Below are positions 1-5,485 of a DNA stretch of 8,804 nt, piece by piece. Source of the DNA: Candidatus Altimarinota bacterium (GTDB taxonomy: Bacteria > Patescibacteriota > Gracilibacteria > UBA4473); the NCBI GenBank assembly GCA_905478675.1, contig CAJQJI010000011.1:1-8804 (forward strand). The letters run 5' to 3'. The translations under genes and the position numbers were made by a program. Within the stretch, counting starts at the first letter, position 1. Each line of letters starts with the position of its first letter. The notes below the pieces were generated by a model that ran no database searches, had not been told where the DNA came from, and saw only the letters and a program-made list of their open reading frames with translations.

Positions 1-27
1 GCTGTTTTTATTTGCTCATCAGGCTTA

Positions 28-55
28 TTGACACAATAGGGTCGAGGGCTAAGAT
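28..55 (+). promoter_or_regulatory. Candidate sigma70-type promoter of infC
   Basis: TTGACA at 28-33 is a perfect -35 box. It is followed after 16 bases by TAAGAT at 50-55, which matches the -10 consensus at 4 of 6 positions, including the first two and last two. Transcription would start near 62, leaving an AU-rich leader of about 19 bases before the ATA at 81. The ATG at 54 lies inside the -10 box, so it could not be translated from this transcript. The rpmI promoter has the same layout. Confidence 0.55.
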
Positions 56-80
56 GTTCTCGAATTTAAATTTTTTTAAC

Positions 81-653
81 ATAGCTGTCTCATATCGTCG
101 AGGTCGGAATCGTGGAAACGCCCCTAAAAGAATCCCTAAGCAAAAGGTTAACGAGCGTATTCGAGCTGAAGAAGTTCGAGTCGTAGACGAACAAGGGGAA
201 ATGATTGGTGTTATGCCAACCACTGAAGCGTTAGAAAAAGCGAAAGAAGCGGGCGTTGATTTGGTGGAAATTTCACCTAACGCTAAACCGCCAGTGGCTA
301 AAATTATTGATTTTGGGAAATTCCTTTATAACGAACAAAAAAAAGAAAAAGCCCAGAAAAAAGCGACCAAAAGTCATGAAATTAAAGGGATTCGTTTAAG
401 TTTTAGAATTGGGCCCGGTGATATGGAGCGTCAACGGAAAAAAGCTGAAGAATTCTTATTAGATCAACACCCAGTGCGAGTACAAATGGTTATGCGCGGA
501 CGAGAAAAAGCGCATAAGTATTTAGCCATTGATAAAATGAAAGGCTTTTTGGCCACTTTAAAAGATTTTGGAATTGTAGAACAAGAACCTAAGTTTTCTG
601 GTTTTCAAATTGTAGCGGTTTTAAAACCGGTGCCTAAAAATTCACAGAGTTAA
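81..653 (+). CDS. infC: Translation initiation factor IF-3
   Basis: IF3 binds the 30S subunit, keeps it apart from 50S and checks start-codon/initiator-tRNA pairing. The 190-residue product (from ATA at 81) has the expected two-domain form. The N-terminal domain opens at KVNERIRAEEVRVVD (about residues 22-36) and holds DLVEISPNAKPPVAKIIDFGKF (about 60-81). A Lys-rich linker follows, then the C-terminal domain from about residue 100, with IRLSFRIGPGD and MRGREKAHKY. The start is uncertain. ATG at 54 has a GAGG six bases upstream but overlaps a strong promoter and adds a non-IF3-like stretch; TTG at 12 adds still more. ATA at 81 is preceded by TAAC, exactly as rpmI and rplT are, and rare AUU/AUA-type starts are a known IF3 autoregulation device. 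Stop is TAA. The identity is certain and the start is inferred. First gene of the infC-rpmI-rplT block. Confidence 0.95.
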   Translation: MAVSYRRGRNRGNAPKRIPKQKVNERIRAEEVRVVDEQGEMIGVMPTTEALEKAKEAGVDLVEISPNAKPPVAKIIDFGKFLYNEQKKEKAQKKATKSHEIKGIRLSFRIGPGDMERQRKKAEEFLLDQHPVRVQMVMRGREKAHKYLAIDKMKGFLATLKDFGIVEQEPKFSGFQIVAVLKPVPKNSQS

Positions 654-696
654 AACCTTAAAACAAAAGAAAGTGGATTTATCACTTAAACTTAGT

Positions 697-724
697 TTGA
701 CAATCTTTTCTCAATGCTTAGATT
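697..724 (+). promoter_or_regulatory. Candidate sigma70-type promoter of rpmI
   Basis: TTGACA at 697-702, then 16 bases, then TAGATT at 719-724 (4 of 6 to the -10 consensus). It sits in the 95-base gap between infC and rpmI. The predicted start point near 731 gives an 18-base AU-rich leader without a Shine-Dalgarno site, ending TAAC before the ATG at 749. The architecture copies that proposed for infC, which makes a chance match less likely. Confidence 0.55.
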
Positions 725-748
725 CTGGCAGATTATTGCATATATAAC

Positions 749-946
749 ATGAAACAAAAGACTCATTCAGGCCTTAAAAAACGAACTAAAGTTACTGGTA
801 GCGGTAAAGTAATGTTCGAACGATCTTGTAAGAAACATCTTTTGAGTTCAAAAAATAGCCGAGCGCTTAAATCAGACCGTGGTGGGGTTGCGGCTCCTAA
901 AGGTCACATGACAATGATTGCTCGAATGCTTAAAATTTCTAAATAG
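749..946 (+). CDS. rpmI: 50S ribosomal protein L35
   Basis: L35 is a small, very basic protein of the large ribosomal subunit. The product is 65 residues, the family's normal size. It carries the typical N-terminal signature KQKTHSGLKKRTKVTGSGKV (the family pattern is KTKSAAKKRFKVTGSGK), followed by a basic middle segment with KKHLLSSKNSRALKSDRG and a C-terminal tail in which MTMIARMLK matches the usual DxxRIKRLL-like end. ATG at 749 is the only sensible start. There is no Shine-Dalgarno site; the leader reads TATATAAC. It lies between infC and rplT in the conserved IF3-L35-L20 order, 25 bases ahead of rplT. The stop is TAG. Confidence 0.96.
   Translation: MKQKTHSGLKKRTKVTGSGKVMFERSCKKHLLSSKNSRALKSDRGGVAAPKGHMTMIARMLKISK
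908..936 (+). promoter_or_regulatory. Possible internal promoter for rplT
   Basis: Inside the 3' end of rpmI, ATGACA at 908-913 (5 of 6 to TTGACA) is followed after 17 bases by TAAAAT at 931-936 (5 of 6 to TATAAT). Transcription would begin near 943, with a leader of about 29 bases before rplT. It overlaps coding sequence in an AT-rich region, so chance occurrence is quite possible. Confidence 0.3.
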
Positions 947-971
947 TTCAACAAAATTTAATTAACTTAAC

Positions 972-1334
972 ATGGTAAGAGTAAAAGGCGGTGTTGCCTC
1001 ACGTAATCGACATAAAAAGGTTTTAAAAGAAACCAAAGGTTTCCGTGGTAAACGGAATTCAGTGTTCCGCATCGCTATGCAAGCGATGATGAAATCTGGA
1101 ACCAACGCCTACGTTGGTCGAAAGCAAAAAAAACGTGATATGCGGGCTTTATGGATTTCTCGTATTAACACAGCGCTTAAACAAAGAGGTCAACGATACT
1201 CTGAAGTTAAAAATCAATGGTTACACGCTCGAATGGAAATTGATCGAAAATCTTTATCTGAACTAGCCATTAACTACCCAGCGGTTTTTGACCAAGTAGC
1301 GGATGTGGCTAAAAAAGCTAAAAAAGTAGCTTAA
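972..1334 (+). CDS. rplT: 50S ribosomal protein L20
   Basis: L20 binds 23S rRNA early in 50S assembly. The product is 120 residues, close to the usual 115-120. It aligns throughout with the family: start MVRVKGGVASRNRHKKVLK, then ETKGFRGKRNSVFRIAMQA, then RKQKKRDMRALWISRIN, and the C-terminal motif MEIDRKSLSELAINYPAVF. The extended, Arg/Lys-rich N-terminal arm and the globular C-terminal half are both present. ATG at 972 follows the AU-rich leader ATTAACTTAAC with no Shine-Dalgarno site. In many bacteria L20 represses this operon by binding a long structured leader. No such leader is visible upstream of infC or rpmI here, so that control is either absent or built differently. An intrinsic terminator lies 27 bases downstream. 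Confidence 0.97.
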   Translation: MVRVKGGVASRNRHKKVLKETKGFRGKRNSVFRIAMQAMMKSGTNAYVGRKQKKRDMRALWISRINTALKQRGQRYSEVKNQWLHARMEIDRKSLSELAINYPAVFDQVADVAKKAKKVA

Positions 1335-1360
1335 GTCTTCACTTTAAAAATTAAATTAAG

Positions 1361-1385
1361 CACCTCGCCTTGGCGGGGTGTTTTT
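1361..1385 (+). terminator. Rho-independent terminator after rplT
   Basis: CACCTCGC at 1361-1368 pairs with GCGGGGTG at 1373-1380 (8 base pairs including one G-U) around a CTTG loop, directly followed by five T at 1381-1385. It closes the infC-rpmI-rplT transcript and implies that obgE needs its own promoter. Confidence 0.9.
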
Positions 1386-1403
1386 ATTTAAGCGCGGGCT
1401 GTC

Positions 1404-1431
1404 TTGCTAAATTAATGTCGGCAAGTATCAA
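1404..1431 (+). promoter_or_regulatory. Candidate promoter of obgE
   Basis: TTGCTA at 1404-1409 (4 of 6), 16 bases, then TATCAA at 1426-1431 (4 of 6), lying just after the rplT terminator. The predicted start point is near 1438, giving an essentially leaderless obgE mRNA beginning at or next to the ATG at 1440. The boxes are modest, but a promoter is required in this gap because a terminator precedes it. Confidence 0.4.
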
Positions 1432-1439
1432 TAAAGGTG

Positions 1440-2714
1440 ATGTTTATTGATGAAGCGAAAATCGAATTCACGGCGGGAAAAGGAGGGGACGGCGCCGTCC
1501 ACTTTCGACGCGAGAAGTTTATTCCTAAAGGCGGTCCGGATGGTGGCAACGGGGGCCGCGGCGGAGATGTATGGTTTGAAACGGTGAATAATATTCATAC
1601 GCTTTCAGATTTTCGGAATAAAAAAGAATTTAAAGCTGAACCCGGCAAACCGGGAGGGCAAAAACTGCAGACAGGACGATCTGGGGAAGATTTAGTGATT
1701 CGGGTACCTCAAGGAACCATTATTCGCGAACAAGAAACCGGGCGTGTGTTAGCCGACTTAACCGAGCTCAACCAAAAAGTAAAACTGGCCCAAGGTGGGA
1801 TTGGAGGGAAAGGGAATGCAGGGTTTGTAAACTCTGTGCGTCAGGCACCAGCTTTTGCCGAAAAAGGCGATATTGGGGAACACTTTGCCGTGGAATTAGA
1901 ACTCAAGCTCGTGGCGGACGTGGCTTTAGTGGGCTACCCAAGTGTGGGTAAATCAACTTTTATTTCGGTGGTTTCAAACGCGAAACCAAAAGTTGCGGAG
2001 TATCATTTTACGACCTTAGTGCCTAATTTAGGGGTGTGTCAGTTTGATGAACGAGAATTAGTGTTTGTGGATGTCCCTGGATTAATTGAAGGGGCAAGTG
2101 AAGGGAAAGGGCTTGGGCATCAATTCTTACGACATATTGAACGGGCGCGAATGGTGTTGCAATTAGTGGATGTTAATTCGGATACGCCATTAAAAGATTT
2201 TGAAATTATTCGAAAAGAACTCGAAAGTTTTTCACCAGAGTTAGCGGCGAAACCTTTTGTGCCGGTGCTTTGTAAAATAGATACGGTGGATGAAGCGTTA
2301 CAAAATTTTGTAGCTCAAGAGTTTGAGGCCAAATTTGAAGTGAAACCATTTTTAATTTCAGCGGCCACCCATACCGGTATGGATACTTTGCTGAAACACT
2401 TAGTGCACGAAATTCCAGAAGAACGTACTTACGAAATAGCCGAAGAAGACCAAAATAAAGCGGTTGAATTTAGACCGGGGGAACACGATGATTCACGACA
2501 CGTTAAAATTGAGAAAAAAGAAAACTGGTGGGGCTTAACCAACACTCGTTTACTGCAAATTGGTCGACAAACCGATTGGGAAAATGCCGAAGGACAAGAA
2601 CGCGTGTACGATGTACTGCGTAAATGGGGGATTGTGAAGGAACTGGAAAAAATGGGCGCCGAACCGGGCGACCAATTACGAATTGGAGAAGAGTTTTTAG
2701 AGTACCGAGGCTAG
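1440..2714 (+). CDS. obgE: GTPase Obg (ribosome-assembly GTPase)
   Basis: Obg is a cytoplasmic GTPase that acts in 50S maturation and growth control. All three domains are present in 424 residues. The Gly-rich Obg fold (1 to about 158) holds VHFRREKFIPKGGPDGGNGGRGG. The G domain has the P-loop GYPSVGKST (165-173), switch I FTTLVPNLG, G3 DVPGLIEGA (211-219), a G4 reading CKID (278-281) and a G5-like SAATHTG. The C-terminal OCT domain runs from about 342, with the typical RVYDVLRKWGIVKEL and GDQLRIG. The G4 motif normally starts with Asn (NKxD); here it is Cys, unusual at a base-recognition position. ATG at 1440 gives the standard MFIDEAKI start. A GTG at 1437 would add one residue. AAAGG ends only two bases before the ATG, too close for a normal Shine-Dalgarno. 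Its TAG stop overlaps the stop of the convergent gene. Confidence 0.96.
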   Translation: MFIDEAKIEFTAGKGGDGAVHFRREKFIPKGGPDGGNGGRGGDVWFETVNNIHTLSDFRNKKEFKAEPGKPGGQKLQTGRSGEDLVIRVPQGTIIREQETGRVLADLTELNQKVKLAQGGIGGKGNAGFVNSVRQAPAFAEKGDIGEHFAVELELKLVADVALVGYPSVGKSTFISVVSNAKPKVAEYHFTTLVPNLGVCQFDERELVFVDVPGLIEGASEGKGLGHQFLRHIERARMVLQLVDVNSDTPLKDFEIIRKELESFSPELAAKPFVPVLCKIDTVDEALQNFVAQEFEAKFEVKPFLISAATHTGMDTLLKHLVHEIPEERTYEIAEEDQNKAVEFRPGEHDDSRHVKIEKKENWWGLTNTRLLQIGRQTDWENAEGQERVYDVLRKWGIVKELEKMGAEPGDQLRIGEEFLEYRG

Positions 2715-3268
2715 TTCCGTGGTACTAATTGACACTGCTGATTCACACAACGAATTTTAAACTTTGTCCGATCATAATGACTTTGGCTTTCGGTGATAAC
2801 CGGAAGCTCTTTTTCGGGGCTTTGTGGAGCGGTGGTTTCAGTGCCAGTATGGTTTATGGCGGTTACGCTTAAGGCGCCCGTTCGGCCACCACTTTCAAAT
2901 TCAAGGTTGGCGTAAATGGTTAAGGTTTCGGTTTGATCTTCTTCAATAAGCAGCGGAGTTCTAAAGCTTAGTTCGGCTACATCATCATTATTAAGTTCTC
3001 TCGATTGGGTTCGTTTGTAGTTCTTGGTTTCGGCCCAAATACTACCAAAGTCTTCGTTTGAAGATAGGCCCGTTCGCGTGACGGTTAAGCTGTTTATTTC
3101 AATCGGGCCATCAATGGCGGTTAAGTTGAGTTGTACAAACGGCACTCGAACGGCGTTTTTAGGCAGCGTTTGGTGGTTTAGATCGACTACTTGTGTTTCA
3201 AGTTGAGCTGCAAAGCTGCTTGAAGTGGTTATAAGCGATAACGCGAGAACAAGGATAAATTTTTTCAT
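2711..3268 (-). CDS. Small secreted protein, predicted beta-sandwich surface domain
   Basis: 185 residues, function unknown. The N-terminus is a classic Sec signal peptide: MKK, a hydrophobic core FILVLALSLI, then TTSSSFAA with likely cleavage near residue 20-21. The mature part (about 165 residues) alternates short beta-like strands with Thr/Ser/Asn/Asp-rich turns, for example VPFVQLNLTA, PIEINSLTVTRTG, TETLTIYANLEF and GALSVTAINH. This resembles single Ig-like domains in surface proteins and S-layer-type proteins of Patescibacteria; that is a judgement by eye. Two cysteines near the C-terminus (174 and 179) could form a disulfide. There is no LPxTG motif, lipobox or C-terminal membrane anchor, so it is probably released or held non-covalently. 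ATG at 3268 has no Shine-Dalgarno site. The gene runs convergent to obgE, sharing the palindromic CTAG as both stop codons. Confidence 0.75.
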   Translation of the reverse strand: MKKFILVLALSLITTSSSFAAQLETQVVDLNHQTLPKNAVRVPFVQLNLTAIDGPIEINSLTVTRTGLSSNEDFGSIWAETKNYKRTQSRELNNDDVAELSFRTPLLIEEDQTETLTIYANLEFESGGRTGALSVTAINHTGTETTAPQSPEKELPVITESQSHYDRTKFKIRCVNQQCQLVPRN

Positions 3269-3294
3269 TAATTATAAGTGGTAATTTGTGCAGG

Positions 3295-3322
3295 GTGACT
3301 TCAAGCAAGAATCTGTTGAGAA
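3295..3322 (+). repeat. Diverged copy of the promoter-region repeat (copy A)
   Basis: This 28-base stretch matches 3705-3732 at 22 of 28 positions, with the first 11 bases (GTGACTTCAAG) identical. In the downstream copy the same bases form a good promoter for the gene at 3741. Here the -10 equivalent reads GAGAAC instead of TAGAAT, so promoter activity is probably lost. The two copies bracket the small gene at 3327-3548 and its open 5' extension. Confidence 0.5.
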
Positions 3323-3326
3323 CTTT

Positions 3327-3548
3327 TTACTTTTTTTTAGCTTCTATGGCCTCGTTAATAAGTTTTATGGCTTTGGCGTGTTCTTTTTCGGGGAGCTCGT
3401 GCTGCGGTTTTTTAAGAAATTCATCAAAGCTCTGCGAACTTTCATGATGATCAGAGCCTAAACCTCCATAGTGATCACCCGCTTTCCAGTGCATACCTTC
3501 TGGTAGTTTAAGATGAAACCCCCACCAGACCTCACTAGAATCATGCAC
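3327..3548 (-). CDS. Short hypothetical protein, probably the 3' part of a broken or oddly started gene
   Basis: Not recognised. From the GTG at 3548 the product is 73 residues: a segment rich in Trp, His and Gly (EVWWGFHLKLPEGMHWKAG, then DHYGGLGSDHHESS) followed by a charged, probably helical tail KEHAKAIKLINEAIEAKKK. The reading frame stays open upstream to a TGA at 3711-3713, giving about 54 further codons that look protein-like and Tyr-rich (TYYIPRVYYKG, HAYYYVDI) but contain no ATG, GTG or TTG. The real gene was therefore probably longer, either truncated at its 5' end, begun at an unusual codon, or shifted at the A7 run near 3684-3690. A one-base shift there would join a TTG at 3714 to this frame. 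No signal peptide or membrane segment is visible. It lies 58 bases upstream of the secreted-protein gene on the same strand. Confidence 0.45.
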   Translation of the reverse strand: MHDSSEVWWGFHLKLPEGMHWKAGDHYGGLGSDHHESSQSFDEFLKKPQHELPEKEHAKAIKLINEAIEAKKK

Positions 3549-3704
3549 AATGTCTACATAGTAATAAGCGTGTGAATTATGCTTTTCAAGATAAGCGTTC
3601 GTTTCACCTTTGTAATAAACTCTTGGTATGTAATAGGTTAGTTTTTTTTCTATATTTGTGGGCTTTAAATGAAAGTTGTAGTCTTTTTTTAAAAGATCCT
3701 GCGA

Positions 3705-3733
3705 GTGACTTCAAGTAAAAGACAGTTTAGAAT
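3705..3733 (+). promoter_or_regulatory. Candidate promoter of the ligase-GNAT/mraY unit (repeat copy B)
   Basis: GTGACT at 3705-3710 (4 of 6 to TTGACA), 17 bases, then TAGAAT at 3728-3733 (5 of 6 to TATAAT). Transcription would start near 3740, one base before the ATG at 3741, so the message would be leaderless. Positions 3705-3732 are repeated in decayed form at 3295-3322. Confidence 0.45.
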
Positions 3734-3740
3734 GTGATTG

Positions 3741-5480
3741 ATGCTACAACGTATGAATACCATTTTGTTATTTATTTTAGGGTTTGGTCTGCCTTTGCAT
3801 GGGGCCTTAACCGTCTTTTTACCAACCGAAATTCGGTGGTGGAAAGAAGTTTTGTTAGGCTTGGTTTTATTTTTAGTTTTAGGGGCGTTCTGGCAGGCTC
3901 GAAAAAATTTAGTGATACCCAAGCTCAACGTAAAAACTTTAACCCAGTCTCCGGCGTTATACGCTTGTTTGTTTTTAGTATGGGGGCTTTTTTTAAGCCT
4001 TATAAATAAAGATTTGCACACCGCTTTGATGGCGTATCGTTACTTGGGTCTGGGCTTTGTTGCCATGTTGTTGGGATACGCTTTGTGGAAAATATCGCTT
4101 AAATCTGGGAAGAATGGGTATAAAAAGGGGATTCAAGTTTTCCACAATTTTTGCACCGGACTGGTACTTGGAACCGTTGTTAGTACGCTGTTTGGGCTTT
4201 GGGCAAAATTCGCTAGTGGCTATGAAGTGCTTTCTGGGTGGTACTCAAACACCATCTCTAGTTGGGTGCCCGGTCAATCGATTCCGCTGTACCACGAAGT
4301 AGGGGATTTCATTCGTTTGCAAGGCACTAGTTCGGGGCCAGTTGAATACGCGCATTTAGCGGTGTTGGCGTTGTGGTACAGCTTGTTTTTTGAATTACAA
4401 ATTGCGAATTACAAATTATCAAATAAGGCTCTCTTTCTAAGCGTAAAGCTGGCCGTGATCACTCTGCTTCTGGTTGGTATTTATCAAAGTGGGAGTCGTG
4501 CGGCCTTGCTTGGCGCGTTTTTGTTACTCATCATGGCCGCTGGTTTGGCGCTTAAGGGATTCTTTAAATGGCCGACCTTTCGCTGGACTACGGATAAGTT
4601 TGCCGCCTTACTATTAGTGCTGATTGTGTTAACCGGTATGGCGAAATTTACATTGAGTAAAGCGGTTTTGGGAGACTTAAAAGTAATGAACAAGAATATT
4701 GTTCGAATTAGTGATTCAGATCACTTTACTCGCCCGATAGAAGCTTTGAATAAAGCCTTAGAAAAGCCATTTTTAGGGAATCTTGGCGAACTAGGACCCG
4801 CCGCTCGAGCTAAAAATTTAGCCGTCAATAATAACGACCAAGCCTTAATTGCCGAAAGTGTGCCGTTCGACGTAGCGGCGCAACTTGGTTTTATTGGGTT
4901 GGCGTTGTGGGGCTTATTTTTTGGATTTTATTATCGAATGGCGGCGACGCCACTACGGGCTTTGCTCCTAGCGTTTACGCCCTTGATGTTGTTGGCGACT
5001 ATTTTTGATATGACGCCGTTGTCGATCAGTTTCTTTATGATTTTAGGTTTAGGCTTGGCGCTACCGCGCGTTTTTTTAGCCACTCCAGCCGATCATGAAA
5101 CGGTTTTTACTTTAAAAAAGTTAGCCTTTAAACGCTACACCGAAGCCGTTTGGGGCTGGAGAGAAAATGAGCAACGCAAATTTGTGGCGCAAGAGTTAGC
5201 TCAAGGGGGCATTTATTTAGTGGAAATAGAAAAAGAAACCGTGGGCATCTATTGTTTGGTGGAAGCCGAAGATCATACCAATCTTTTTTCGTTTTATATT
5301 CATCCAGCGTATCAGTCGTTAGGACTCGGAACGACGCTGCTTGAAACCACAATTACCGTCAAAGCATTGCGTTTGAGTGTGTTAAAAGTAAACTCTTCCG
5401 CAAAAGCCTTTTATGATTTAAACGGGTTTGAAAACGCTGGAGAAGATGAGTATCACTGGCATTTACAGAGAATAATTTAA
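3741..5480 (+). CDS. O-antigen ligase/polymerase-like membrane protein fused to a GNAT acetyltransferase domain
   Basis: 579 residues. Residues 1 to about 446 form a polytopic membrane protein with roughly ten or more hydrophobic segments. A large loop (about 157-200) includes RLQGTSSGPVEYAHLA, a membrane segment ends in IYQSGSRAALLGAF (about 247-260), and a second loop contains NNDQALIAESVPFDVAAQLGFIGLALW. These match the WaaL/Wzy (Wzy_C) pattern of enzymes that transfer or polymerise lipid-linked glycans outside the inner membrane. Residues from about 454 onward form a GNAT domain: WGWRENEQRKF, a beta-strand pair IYLVEIEKETVGIY, the acetyl-CoA loop QSLGLG (524-529) and VNSSAKAFYDLNGF. The domains are joined by only a few residues, with no frame break. 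Substrate and acetyl acceptor are unknown. ATG at 3741 was chosen because of the promoter at 3705-3733; ATG at 3753 is an alternative, and neither has a Shine-Dalgarno site. Co-transcription with mraY, five bases downstream, supports an envelope-glycan role. Confidence 0.8.
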   Translation: MLQRMNTILLFILGFGLPLHGALTVFLPTEIRWWKEVLLGLVLFLVLGAFWQARKNLVIPKLNVKTLTQSPALYACLFLVWGLFLSLINKDLHTALMAYRYLGLGFVAMLLGYALWKISLKSGKNGYKKGIQVFHNFCTGLVLGTVVSTLFGLWAKFASGYEVLSGWYSNTISSWVPGQSIPLYHEVGDFIRLQGTSSGPVEYAHLAVLALWYSLFFELQIANYKLSNKALFLSVKLAVITLLLVGIYQSGSRAALLGAFLLLIMAAGLALKGFFKWPTFRWTTDKFAALLLVLIVLTGMAKFTLSKAVLGDLKVMNKNIVRISDSDHFTRPIEALNKALEKPFLGNLGELGPAARAKNLAVNNNDQALIAESVPFDVAAQLGFIGLALWGLFFGFYYRMAATPLRALLLAFTPLMLLATIFDMTPLSISFFMILGLGLALPRVFLATPADHETVFTLKKLAFKRYTEAVWGWRENEQRKFVAQELAQGGIYLVEIEKETVGIYCLVEAEDHTNLFSFYIHPAYQSLGLGTTLLETTITVKALRLSVLKVNSSAKAFYDLNGFENAGEDEYHWHLQRII

Positions 5481-5485
5481 ACTAT

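Noticed and set aside
12..80. Longer IF3 from TTG 12 or ATG 54
   Set aside because: The extra residues do not resemble IF3, and the region is better explained as a promoter and AU-rich leader. It is kept as an alternative because start evidence is indirect.
3271..3276. Perfect TATAAT (minus strand) just upstream of the secreted-protein gene
   Set aside because: It ends only two bases before the ATG at 3268, so transcription would start inside the coding region, and no -35 box lies at a suitable distance. Probably AT-rich chance.
3711..3746. TGA read as glycine to extend the small gene upstream
   Set aside because: Reading through the TGA gains only about ten codons before a TAG at 3744-3746 and still gives no start codon. 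All other genes are consistent with the standard code.
4057..4302. Open frames overlapping the ligase-GNAT gene, obgE, mraY, mutM and the ZIP gene in other frames or on the other strand
   Set aside because: They lie wholly inside well-supported genes, have low-complexity or implausible composition and no recognisable motifs.
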